Shown here: positions 1 to 11,007 of the stretch, one piece after another
Numbering within the stretch: the first letter of the stretch is position 1
Layout of the letters: each line of letters opens with the position of its first letter
DNA from: Plectosphaerella cucumerina
Taxonomy: Eukaryota > Ascomycota > Sordariomycetes > Glomerellales > Plectosphaerellaceae
Reading direction: 5' to 3'
Assembly: GCA_020746995.1 (NCBI GenBank)
Contig: JAGPXD010000005.1
Location: 3,782,001 to 3,846,000, forward strand
Length of the DNA: 64,000 bases
Made by a program: the position numbers and the translations under genes
Notes under the pieces: model-generated
Database searches by the model: none
What the model was told of the DNA's origin: nothing
The model's input: the letters and a program-made list of their open reading frames with translations, nothing else

Positions 1-1408
1 AAAATAGTTGCTCTGCATCCCACACCTGTTTGACCCTTAATAGCTCGGCAACCATTTTGTTGGGATACAGTTCCTGAAGACTCATACCCGGTCTCCTGTT
101 ATTCGCCAACATCCTCGGCGGTCCTGAATCTCTCTGTCTGGCGATATCCAGATGATCATAACAAAACTGATCCAACGCCCTGTTTGATTCTAGCGAATCT
201 GCGTACTTGACCACATTGGTGAAAATACCACGATCTCGCACGCCGATGAACTTTCCTTGTCCTTCCGGGCTTTGCTCTAGGCTCACAGCCTTGTCCGCGT
301 TAAATCGGCCCCAAAGAACCAGAGTTCGTTTAGCGCCCTGATCTTGCTCAGCGACCTGAACCCACCTTTCGAAGCTATCCTTGATGATGGCGACATCCAC
401 CGAGCTTACAAAACAACTCCAAGTGTCTTTGAAGCCGCCGTGAACATTCATGTGATTGTTCCTGTCGTTTGCGGCACCAAGGTGTACGAGGAGGGTCTCT
501 TCTTCGACCGCTTTGCCGATGACGTTTTGATCGAACAGGACAGCTGCGGCCTGCTCAGCTTCGGTCGGAGGCCCGAAAAATGACACCATCATCGTAATCG
601 TAGGTAGTCCCAGAGCTGTCGTTCCAGTCGGCGGCCTGGAGAATACCATGTTGATGGCTAAATGAGGGTCTGGGTCGCTGAAACGCGTGAATGTCTCGGC
701 AGCAACTTCAATGGCACTTGAAGGAAAGACTACCCTGCGTGTCCAGAAGCAGTCCTCAGTCATGCCCAATATCTTCAATGAGAATATCTTCATGACGACT
801 GATGTGATGATCCCAAGACCGTGACCAGCGCCGCAAAGGGCGTTAAACAGAGCTTTCTCTTCGCCGTCTGAAGATAGCCCCACGTTCCGTATTTGTCCAT
901 CGGTGGTGATGATCTCCATCGCCTCGACAGCATCGATGATGTAGCCATGTAGCCCCGTGAAAGGGCTGATCCCGCCGCCCAGGATGGAACCGACATATCC
1001 GACGGCGTTGGAGTTGCACCACAACGTATAGTAGCCTGCTGCCACAACGGCCTTGATGACCTCGCCGGTAGAAGCACCGCCGCCGATACGCACAGTAGCC
1101 GATGACGGGTCGATAATGACTCTGTTGAACATTGTCATGTCCAAGTACATGGTTTTGGCGTTGATGGGGACCCAAGACGCACAGCCCCCATTTCCCGGGA
1201 TGAGAGTCAACTTGTTCTTTCTGGCAAGTTTGATCGAATCCACAATGTCCCGCTTCGAGTTTGGTCGAACAACCATCGCCGGGGGCTCAACATTGTGTTC
1301 TGACCATCTAGAAATCGTTTCGCTTAGAGCTTGGTCTGGGTGGTGGACAGTGATATTGCAGCCCAGGCAGCTGGCAATAGATGAATCTGAGTGATCCGAG
1401 GGATCCAT
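1..1408 (-). CDS. FAD-linked oxidoreductase (PCMH/BBE type), 3' end outside window
   Basis: Minus-strand frame is open without interruption from an ATG at 1408 to the window edge (at least 469 codons). The N-terminal half shows the FAD-binding PCMH fold: a PP-loop region (VRIGGGASTGEVI) and the segment GGGISPFTGLHGYIIDAVEA followed by EIITTDG, typical of berberine-bridge-like oxidases. These covalent or tight FAD enzymes oxidise small metabolites, commonly in secondary metabolism, and many are secreted; no clear signal peptide is seen here. The C-terminal BBE segment lies beyond the edge. No intron is needed. It is divergent from the amidohydrolase at 2315 across a ~900 bp intergenic region, so the two may be co-regulated (inference). 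The substrate is unknown. Confidence 0.85.
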   Translation of the reverse strand, partial: MDPSDHSDSSIASCLGCNITVHHPDQALSETISRWSEHNVEPPAMVVRPNSKRDIVDSIKLARKNKLTLIPGNGGCASWVPINAKTMYLDMTMFNRVIIDPSSATVRIGGGASTGEVIKAVVAAGYYTLWCNSNAVGYVGSILGGGISPFTGLHGYIIDAVEAMEIITTDGQIRNVGLSSDGEEKALFNALCGAGHGLGIITSVVMKIFSLKILGMTEDCFWTRRVVFPSSAIEVAAETFTRFSDPDPHLAINMVFSRPPTGTTALGLPTITMMVSFFGPPTEAEQAAAVLFDQNVIGKAVEEETLLVHLGAANDRNNHMNVHGGFKDTWSCFVSSVDVAIIKDSFERWVQVAEQDQGAKRTLVLWGRFNADKAVSLEQSPEGQGKFIGVRDRGIFTNVVKYADSLESNRALDQFCYDHLDIARQRDSGPPRMLANNRRPGMSLQELYPNKMVAELLRVKQVWDAEQLF

Positions 1409-1547
1409 TGGATAACGAAGTAAAAAGTATGGGAGGTCAAGTTGTGTGCTGTAAAAATGAAGTTTGGACAAGCATACGAGTCAAAAACTAGTTGGGAGTA
1501 ATCCTCTTTTAAGTCCTAGTCTGATGCCAGTCCGTCAGGGAAACCTG

Positions 1548-2130
1548 GCACGTCTCATCCGCGACGGTCGGGTCGATGTCCCGGCATTCGTTCGGCTAGC
1601 ATAGCCACAAACGATGTGGTATTATGTTGCCCGCCTTCCGAATGTTGAGTGGCAGCGAATCCCATATCCACTATCTGTTCAGGAGAGGTACAACGTGAGT
1701 CAGCGGAGACGGGGGTTTTCTCGTTACTATTCCCGAACGTTTTTCAGTTCCGATCGCTCTTACGTTCCGGTCGGATTATTCCTATTTTATAACGAGGTCC
1801 AAGATAGGAATCTGATTTCAAATCAAGGTTTAGTACGATGACAGACGGCAGACGAAAGCGGAGTGTCTCAAACGCGGGGTAAATGTCCTCCTATCCGGTT
1901 AGGCTAGCATAGCCACAACCGACGTGGGACCATGCTGTCTTTCTTAGTAGTACTGTCACCTTTTCCGAAGGTGGAGAAACGGAATAGTGACTTTTGTTAG
2001 TGGGAGAATCAGCGAGCGGGTGATGCCGTCAGGGTTCCGATCGTTCCTAGGTTTCATTCCTTTCGGGCATTCCGGAAAAATTTGACAAGGGCTAAGACAG
2101 GAGACTAGATTCCAAGTCAAGGTTTGCATT
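1548..2130. repeat. Imperfect direct duplication (~300 bp unit) in a divergent promoter
   Basis: Two diverged copies in the same orientation, roughly 1548-1845 and 1857-2130. Shared blocks include GCTAGCATAGCCACAA (near 1594 and 1904), GTTCCGATCG (near 1747 and 2035) and a terminal block ending TCAAGGTTT (near 1827 and 2118). The copies are substantially diverged between these blocks. They lie between two divergently transcribed genes. They could be a promoter duplication or remnants of a small element; no terminal inverted repeats were seen. Confidence 0.6.
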
Positions 2131-2314
2131 CAGCAGAGGGCACAGATGTGTATCAACAAGCCTGCGTGGCCGTGGAAGAAGAGACCTGTCTTCCGGTATA
2201 TAAGGATCATGAGGAATCACACGTTTCCGCTTATATGGCAGACTATCACAAGTCAACCAATCTCCCTTTCACTGGACCATCCATTGAATCTCCACACCCA
2301 TTTCATCTTCGATA

Positions 2315-3681
2315 ATGTCGGGACAGCCCTTTTTTGTCATTGAAGAGGTCAAGATCTTCACCGGCTATGAATTCATTGACAAAGGTTTCGTTGTCATCCA
2401 GAATGGAATGATCAATGAAGTTGGCCGAGGACAGTTCACACAAGGGGATCTCAGAGGTTTGACGAGAGTTTCTCGACCCAACTCCACCCTGACTCCGGGA
2501 CTTTTCGACGCCCATATCCACGCCTTATCGGGTAATACCGACAGCATGGAACAATCCCTGAGATTTGGTTGCACTACTGTGTGCGATCTGCACAATGACC
2601 CAGACGACAATGCCCGCCTGGTGAAGGTTCGTGTTGTCCAAGACTATGCTAGGAATAGTGCTAATGATTGCAAAAGCTGGCGAATGAACAGGCCAACAAG
2701 TCAAAATATGCAGATTTCAAGTGTTGCGGGCTTGGAGCCGTCTTCGAAAATGGCTGGCCTAAGCAGGTCATCAAGAAGGTACTCGAAGACCATCCTCAAG
2801 TGGACCAAGTCGTCGACCACGTTGTCTCCACCTGGCCAAAGATTAGGGAGCCGGAAGACGCCGAGCCCTTTGTCCGGCAGCAGGTCGAGAAACACGGTGC
2901 GTCTTACATCAAAGTTTTCCACGAGCTTGGAGATACCTTGGGGATTGACCTGGTATCACCACGTCCCGATGTCGTCAAAGCTGTGGTGGAAGCAGCTCAC
3001 AGACATGGTGTCATAGCCGTGGGCCATGCTCTCAGCCATGCTGGGGCCCTGGCGCTTCTTGATGCTGGTATCGACGGCCTGGCTCATATCTTTCTGGACG
3101 AAGCATCCGATGATTTCATCATGAGGATGGTGTCCCAGCAAGTTCACTGCAACCCGACTTTGGTTCTATGCGCCTCCCACACCAAGGAGAACCGAGAAAT
3201 ACGGCAACAATTCCTAACCGATCCCTTCGCAAAGAAGATGATGATGGAAGATCCCATGGATAAGCCTTTGGGATTCGCAGAGCATCAACGACCAAGGGCC
3301 AGCATTCAACACGCATATAAAACCGTCAGGGAACTCTATCGGGCTGGAGTTCCCATACTTGCGGGAACTGATGCTTCTGGCCAAGGTTTCGACATTCCCT
3401 TCGGACTTGGTGTGCATTTGGAGCTGTACTTGCTCGCACATGAAGTCGGGATGACTCCAGAGGATGTTCTCAAGACCGCGACATCGACCCCGGCAGATCG
3501 ATTTGGATTCAACGACCGAGGAAGAATTGAAGCAGGACGAAAGGCTGACTTGGTTTTGATAGATGGCGATGTTGCTTCAGTTCTATCTAACCAGGATCAG
3601 CGGTGTTTACCAATCATTGGCGTGTGGAGAGACGGAGAGCTTGCGACGGTGTTCAGGGATGGTTTTCCAGAGTACAAGTAG
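2315..3681 (+). CDS. Amidohydrolase-family metal-dependent hydrolase
   Basis: Two exons, 2315-2626 and 2677-3681, with a 50 bp GT-AG intron (2627-2676, donor GTTCGT, branch-like GCTAATG). The spliced protein is 438 aa, usual for cytosolic imidazolonepropionase/prolidase-like amidohydrolases. Visible metal-site features are DAHIH at residues 65-69, a lysine in ASYIKVF (candidate carboxylated Lys), VGHALSH, DGLAHIFLD, and an aspartate in AGTDASGQ. The set implies a binuclear TIM-barrel hydrolase acting on a cyclic amide or peptide-like bond. The intron placement removes a frame change and restores the family-like segment after residue 104. It is divergent from the FAD oxidoreductase, suggesting a small catabolic or secondary-metabolite pair. 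The substrate cannot be inferred. Confidence 0.88.
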
Positions 3682-4140
3682 TTTAGAAGTCGTTTCTAGG
3701 CGACATGGGACATTTGCAGTCCTGTTATGACAATCCCTACTCCGCTATCTCTTTCTCTGGTTCAACAGGATGAGGCGCCATTCGCAACGTGATATCACAA
3801 TTTGCGAGATAGCAGAAAGCAACATCAGGGCTGAGATCGACGGGGGCCTCGAGGATTTCACCCAGCCCTGATCCATTGCATCGCATCCAACGCGGCAACG
3901 TTCCCTGTGTCGACGGAAGACTTGCCGTCAGCTTCTGTAATGGCTCGCGTCAGAGCCTCGACGTCGGTCGAGTCGTATTCAATGACACTGAGGTCGAGGT
4001 TCTCGGCTACCGGTAGCGTATTAGTGAGATTCGAAGGGGGTGAGGCGGAGGGCGATAGCGTGATAACCGGCGGCGAGTATATACTTTAGAGTTATAAGGT
4101 CGACTAAGGTGTGGCTAAGCTTAGACTAAGCGAAGCCTAA
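3682..4140. other. Transition from unique DNA to RIP-affected DNA
   Basis: From about 3682 to 4060 composition is ordinary and no convincing gene is seen; a 60-codon open frame at 3907-4089 has no recognisable features. From about 4060 rightwards TpA becomes very common and CpA/TpG rare, marking entry into RIP-mutated sequence. Confidence 0.5.
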
Positions 4141-6450
4141 CTGTTATTCGGTGCTTATTTAACCCGAATAAGTGCCGGCTATTTATATTAAATAGCGGCG
4201 GCCTGTATATTTTCCGGTCGGATAAATTCCCGTCGGGAGAAGGCTAGGGAAAAACGGGGCGTATATAACGGGAAGGGCTTATATAAAGGGAAATTCCGGT
4301 TATATAAATAATTCCTATTAGGTAGGTAACCGGAACGGTTTATATAAACAGGGCTTCTAGTCGGATAAGTAATTTAGGTTATATAAAGGGGAGTACCTAC
4401 CTACCGGCCGGCGATAGGACGGGAATAACTAATATAGGCGGGATAACTAGTTAAGATAAAAAGCCCGGGTTATATAGGACGGATAGCTATACCGATAATA
4501 GTAACCTATATTATATACTAAGGCCGGCCCGGTAAGAGGTAAGGTAGTCTAAGTCTATATCACGAGGGGCGGTAGGTATATAGACTTATAATATAGCCGG
4601 TAGTGCCTATTCGAGGGGCTAGCTAGTTACTAACTAAATCTAAAACCCCGTCTAAAACCCCGTCCGAAGAAAACCCCGTCTATTTTACAGGAGCCTTAGG
4701 TAGGTAGAATAACTAGATCTAGCTAGGCCGGGGGAAGCTAAGCTAGCCGGGTCGGAAGGTATAAGGCTAGCTAGATTTAAGGCCGGGCCCCTACTATACT
4801 AATTGTTATCTATATTAGACTATTTCTCCCCGTCGCGCCCGTTAATACTTACGCGAAACGGGCCTATACGCCCTTACCGTCCCGTACTAAGACTTAATAT
4901 AAATTCCGGTAAGATAACTATAGCCTAGATATAACGCGATATATTATAGTAGGACTTTATACGGCTGTTACGCCTGGGATACCTAATATAGAGGGCTATA
5001 CCCCGAACCGGAGTAGCTTACCGCCGATAAAGGGATAAGTACTATAATTAGATCTAGCCGGCCCGGGGTATCTTAAGTTAGTTAGGTCGAAAGGAGGGGA
5101 GTAAACTAGATTTAAGGGCGCCCCTAAGAGTAGAAGCTTACTATCCCCGCCCGGTATATAAGCCCGCCGCCCTATAGTAAGACTTAATATAAATTCCGGT
5201 ATAATAACTATAGCCTAGATATAATATAACGTATTATAGTAGGACTTTATATAACTACTACGCCCTAAGAAAACTAACCCCTTTTAATAATTTAATAACG
5301 GGTAAGCCTAAAATACTAAAGCTAACTACTTTTAACTATGTAGACTATATTAATTCTATCGACGATAATAATAACGGATACCTTATAAGGTATCTACCTC
5401 GAAATTACAGACGATATAGGGCTTCTCCTTTATAACTACCCCGACTATAGCTTTATATTATCCCCTAAAGCCGCCTAAGTAAATAACTACCTCCGAAAAT
5501 ACTATTCTATCCCTAGTAGTAAGTAGTAGGAGATCTTAAGGATCCTCCGTACCTTATAAGGCTTTAAAGACCCGGTATCTACCGAGCTAAGGGAGGATAG
5601 CGTTAATCGCGACTTATCTTTATTATATATAGATAACTTCCTCTATCGTTAGTATAACTTCCGGATAATCTATAAGGTTATAGCCTTTTAATACGTAAAT
5701 TCTACCTACCCGGTAGAGAAGAGTTAATAGGTATATAGGAGTTATATCTATATACCGGTACTAGTATAGTCTTAGGTAAGGAAGCTAAAGGATTCCCGCT
5801 ACTAGATAGTAACTAACTCTACCCGGGTAAAGGAGCCTATAGTAGTATAACGCCCAGACAACGTACCCTAGAAACAAGGCTATCTACACGGCTATCAGGC
5901 GACTAGTCAGGGAGGATTATATAAGGCCAGAACTTATCGTAGGAACGATAAGGACGTACGGACTAGCTTGGGTTGTGATCACTATGATCACTCCGCTAAG
6001 GCTAGTGATCACGGTAAGTAGGACGTAGTAATTACTACGATTACTACGGGACTAGGAATAATCGGGGTAATTAGACAGGTCGGACTATAAGTATATAGCG
6101 AGGTACTAGCTAGGCTTGTACCTCTAGATAAAACTCACGATAGTAATTAATTTAAGTCTTTATTAGAAACCTCCTTGGCCTATAGTAAAGAAGTGTAACG
6201 CTTTACGATAATACGATAAGTACAACGACGACGACTACTACGATATATTGCTCCTTAGTTACCTAGTATGTACTACTAGTATATACTACCTTGGTTCTAG
6301 ATTATATATCTTCGGAAGATTATACCTGGGTTGTAATACTTTGATTACTCTTATTTAGTATATTCTCTACGACTACCGAGTAATACTTATATAGCTACGA
6401 TAGCCCTTTATTCTTCTACTAGCCAGGGTAATAACTCCGCTAACTACTAA
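4141..6450. repeat. RIP-mutated sequence of unknown origin, 5' side of gypsy element
   Basis: Dense in TpA with almost no CpA or TpG, the dinucleotide signature of repeat-induced point mutation. All frames are broken by TAA/TAG. It precedes the recognisable gag-like region of the retroelement and could include its 5' LTR and leader; a TGTTATT start at 4141 is compatible with an LTR 5' end, but no second LTR was found. A stretch near 5450-5990 has a partly continuous frame if TAG/TAA are read as Gln, but I do not recognise it. Confidence 0.6.
4700..5265 (+). repeat. Internal tandem duplication (~290 bp period) in RIP-mutated DNA
   Basis: Two similar copies in the same orientation, about 4715-4980 and 5040-5262. 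The clearest match is AGACTTAATATAAATTCCGG followed by matching sequence around 4889-4970 and again around 5170-5258. A second shared block ends CTAGATTTAAGG near 4770 and 5105. The copies are imperfect. It may be a pair of subrepeats within an LTR or leader region. Confidence 0.55.
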
Positions 6451-9400
6451 GCTATATTTATAGAACTTAAGGAGAAGAATAAGTAACTCTAAGCCGCTAT
6501 CCTTTAACTCTAAGGCGGAGGAGGAGGTTCGATTAAGGCCCTCCCGCCCTAAGCCTTCGACGGGAAGCCTAGTACCCTACAGGCCTTCCTTACCTAACTC
6601 CGTATATACTAAAAAGCTAATAATAACTAGTTTAAGTACTAGGGAGAATATATTACTAATGCCGTGTCCTACCTTAGGGGTGATACCCTTATCTAGTTCG
6701 AACCCTATATATACGAGTACGCTAGTAAGGATAAGGACGATATCTCGGACAAGGTCTAGACTGTCCTTAGTAGTATTAACGAATTTAAGAAAGCTTTCCG
6801 AGTAGCTTTCGGCGATATCGATAAATAACGTAGTACTAAACGTAAGATCCTCTACCTTAAGTAAACAGGATCCGTTAGTAAGTATACCGCTAAGTTCTGA
6901 TAACTCGCCTCTTGCCTCCCGGACTAGAGTGAGACTGCTTTTATAGCCCGATTCTATAAAGGCCTGAAAGACTCCGTTAAGGACGACCTTATCCGCGAAG
7001 AACGACCTAATAAGCTGGTCGACTACGTCGCCCTAGCTGTTAAGATTGATAACCGTTAGTACGAGAGACACGCGGAAAAGGGGAACCGTGGCTAGATAGG
7101 AAGGGGATAGGGAGCTCGCCCTACCTTCTAGCCTAATACCGGCTGCTGTTACTAATACTAACCCTATTAACGTAACGAATGTCGTATAATAACCGCCTAT
7201 AGGGGGACTACGTATACCGGCCTTATAGAGTTTAACGTGTTATAGAAGGGAAGGAAAGATAGGAAGGATATTAAATACTTTAACTACCGTAAGATAGGCT
7301 ACTTCGTACGTGATTACCGCTAACCTAAATATATCGAAAGCCCCCGATAGTTTAATACTACTCGGTACGATAAGAAGCCTTAAACCGTAATCCGAACTAT
7401 TGTAGTCCTAGGACGTAGCTCGATATCCACCTAAGAGAAGGTAGTCCGATAGAACTACTAGGTCGAAGTTATCGACCCTAGCGAAGAAGAAGAAAGCGAA
7501 ATAACGTAGGAACCCGTAACCTCCGATAACAAAGAATTAATCCCTAATACCTAGCCGTAAGACTAATAACTTACTATCCGGCTAGAGGGATACGGAGATC
7601 TTAAAGAAAATAAAGCCGTCGACTTCTTCGGGTATAATACTCGAGATACTAGTAAGGTACCTTATATAACCTATACTTTCGGTCCTAGGGAGGACGATAA
7701 TAATCGCCTACCCCCTAGTAGCCCCGACTATAATACTATGTTTTAGGCCTAATATATCTACGACGATTACCCTATATACTACGTATAGAAGTTTAGTTAT
7801 AACTTCTACCCTAGGCGACCTAATAATAATATAATCGAATATATCTATACTAACGAGGAACTACCCTATTGGGTACCTATTATTCGCCTACTAGGGAAGA
7901 GAACTATTATCTTCGTACTATTACCTAAATACCCTATACTATATATTAGTCGCGAGACCCTCTGGTTTGACTGCCCTATCGACGTATACAGGGTATATAT
8001 TTCACGAAAGATCCGCGAATAGAGGCTCCTCTAGTCCTAGCTAGGTATCGCTAAAAACCTAGGATAGACCCTTACTAGAATCGACCTAAATAATTAAGGC
8101 GACTATAAACTCCGTCGCTAAAGGGCTAAAAGGACCCTTTGGAAAAAAGAGGAATAGTAGTACCTTAACTTACCTATAACCCCGGAACTAACTGTTATCC
8201 GCCGCGACTTAATTACTAGTTTACCTACCTCAGGCTATTAGGCCTAAGGAACTAGTATAGTTACGTCGGGCGAAGTTAGGAGAAGGAAAACCGGATTATT
8301 AAGCTCTTCCTCTTAACGACCTAAGACTAAGCGTAAATATAACGATAACTTAGGAAAAGAGTCGCGCTACTTTTATAAGGGTAAGAGTAGGCGTGAGTAA
8401 AATCCGTTAAGACCCTGTATAATACGGTATATAACGAAGGCGACTCTAACTATCTTATACTAAGAGTTACCCTACGAGGGTATAAGTATGTAGCGCTCCT
8501 AGATAGCGGAGTATAGGGGAACTATATATCGCTACGACTTTAATAGCGACTCGGACTTATAATAAACCGTAAGAGATACCCTTACTAGCTGAGATCCGTA
8601 GAAGGCGGGCTTATATAGTATAACTAAGGAAGTATCGATTAAGAGACCGCGTACCTTGAGATCCGTATCTAAGGGTATATAACGCTAACTGTATTTAATA
8701 TCACGGAAATCGGAGATTAGGATATTATCCTAGGTATCCTATAGCTAAGAAAGTAGAATCCCTAAGTAAATTAGAATCCTAGCTAGATCTAATAGAGAGA
8801 TACAGCTCTAGTATAGTCTTATATAAAGACTATAAGATATCTCGTATAGCTCTAAAAAGAGCTCGATAAATACGATAGCTGAGACCTTAGTCGCGATAAA
8901 CGACGTAAGGCTCTCGAAGAATAAATTAAATATATTCCGATTGAGTACCGGAAGTATTTAACCCTATTCGAGGAGGAACTCGAAATAGGCCTCCCCTTAT
9001 ATAGTTATTACAACCACGAGATCGTACTTAAGGAAGGTATACAGCCTAGGTTCTATAAGATCTACTAGCTTAACGAGAAGTAGTAGGCTATACTCGATAA
9101 GTACCTGGAAGAAAACCTCCGGAAAGGATATATTCGACTATCTAAGTTACTAGCTAGATACCCGATCCTTTTTATTCCTAAGAAGAATAGGAAACTATAA
9201 TTATACGTTAACTATCGATAGCTTAACGATATTATAATTAAGAATTACTACCCCTTACTACTTATCGCTAAGCTTCGGGATTTATTAGTTAGAGTGTAAT
9301 AGTTTACGGCTATTAACCTTAAAGGAGTGTATAACTTAATCCGTATAAAGGAAGGAGAGGAGTAGAAAACGGCTTTCCGTACTCGCTAAGGATACTTTGA

Positions 9401-10545
9401 GTATTTAGTAATACCCTTCGGGCTTATAAATACTCCGGCTATATTCTAAACGATAATTAACAAAGTCCTTCGCGACTTTCTCGATATCCTTATAGTAGTA
9501 TACCTTGACGATATCTTTATCTTTTCGAGAACCCTTGAGGAATATCGAAAATACGTTTACTAGGTCTTAAAATAACTAATAGACGCTAAACTACTTATCG
9601 AACCCGAGAAGAGTAAGTTCTATACTTAAGACGTAGACTTCCTTAGATATAATATCCGACTAGGGGAAATCCGTATAGACCCTAAGAAGATCGAGATAGT
9701 TAAGAACTAGTTAACGCTAGCTAACGTCTCCGACGTTAGAGGATTTCTAGGATTTATTAATTTCTACCGACGATTTATAAAGGGATATAGTTAGATTTCC
9801 CGACCTCTTACCGACCTTACGAAAAAAGACTAGCCGTTCCGCTAGTAGGATACCGAGGAATAAGCCTTTTAGAGTATTAAGAATAGTATCTTAAGTAAGC
9901 CGATTCTTAAGATCCCCGACCCCGAGCTACTATTCGAAGTCGAAACTGATATATCCGACTATACGCTCGGAGGATAACTGGGATAGAGGGATAAGGAAGG
10001 ACGACTTTACCCCGTCGCCTTCTACTCTAAGAAGCTTTACGGACTAGAACTTAACTATTAGATCTATAATAAGGAACTAATAGTTATTATTAAAGCCTTT
10101 AAGGAATAGAAGTTATACCTCTTAGGTACTACGTACCTAGTTAAGGTTCTTACGGACTATAAGAACCTTGTTAACTTTACGACTATAAAGGAGTTAAATA
10201 AGCGGTAGATAAGATAAGCCGAGTTCCTTTCGGAATTTAACTTTACTATCTTATACTGTAAGGGATTAGAGAATAGTCGGGCGGACGCCTTAAGTTAGTG
10301 TAGTGACTTAGTAAATACCGAAGTCCCCGATTATAATATAATTCTCTCGATTAATTCGTAAGGCGATCTCGTACCTAACGAACGAGTCTTAGAGGTCCTT
10401 ACTACTTATAAAGAGACTACTTAAGAACTTGTTATACGTATCTATAGTACTCTAGCTTATAGATATTAAGGAGTCTAGAAAACGTACTAACGTATCCGAT
10501 AATACTACTCCTTAACTAGAGAAGTCGCTGCCGCGACCGCCCAAT
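6450..10545 (+). mobile_element. RIP-inactivated Ty3/gypsy retrotransposon, 3'-truncated
   Basis: Reading through TAA/TAG (ancestral CAA/CAG) gives gag and pol in order: a gag-like domain (about 6540-7130), a decayed zinc knuckle (7270-7325, cysteines changed to Tyr as RIP predicts), a protease-like region with DSG (about 8500), reverse transcriptase with intact YLDD (about 9500), RNase H with DISDYTLGG (about 9950) and ADALS (about 10290), then the beginning of the integrase H2C2 domain (about 10440-10530). The integrase core and 3' LTR are missing: similarity ends at about 10545, where RIP-type composition also ends. Dozens of in-frame stops make it dead. RIP requires a duplicated target passing through meiosis, so this family was multicopy. 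Confidence 0.9.
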
Positions 10546-10555
10546 CGGGCGGGTC
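10535..10555. other. Short inverted repeat at the retroelement/GC-rich junction
   Basis: GACCGCCC-AATC-GGGCGGGTC is a near-perfect hairpin lying at the composition break between the RIP-mutated element and the recombinase gene's upstream region. It could be a terminal feature of an inserted element or chance. The 450 bp from here to 11008 holds no other supported gene and is the likely 5' region of the recombinase gene. Confidence 0.35.
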
Positions 10556-11007
10556 ATGCCGCCTTTCACACAGGCATCAGCAGCCCCTGTGACAACAGCG
10601 CTCGATGCCGCGGTCTATGTACACAGTACCTCGAGCGGGCTCGTGCCCGTCCACGGCAGCCTTCGTTGCCAAGAGCAGCCCCACAACGGCCGGGGGCTCA
10701 GGCGACCGCCCGATCCTACCACGACCAGGGCGGGCCGAGTCCTGAGACCTCTCTCATGGACGGACTTTTTGGACGTGGCCAAATCTGGGCTGGCGCCCGT
10801 CCTGCTTGCGCAGTCTGTGATCCCCCTTCAAACCAACCTCAGCATTGATGACCGGCTGGACCGGGTGCCGCCATATATGGCGGCATCGACTTCGATGGCC
10901 TTCGCCCACCTTCTGTCTTGCGCTGCACCATTCAAGAGTCCCCTCAACAGCCAGCTCCCACCCTTCCACCCTCTGCCCATCACTCCATCCTCGTTCATCC
11001 TCCGTCC

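Noticed and set aside
4141..10545. Possible CRISPR-like or satellite array because of recurrent TATATAA and TAGCTAG strings
   Set aside because: No regular spacing; the strings follow from RIP-driven TpA enrichment, and retroelement domains are readable.
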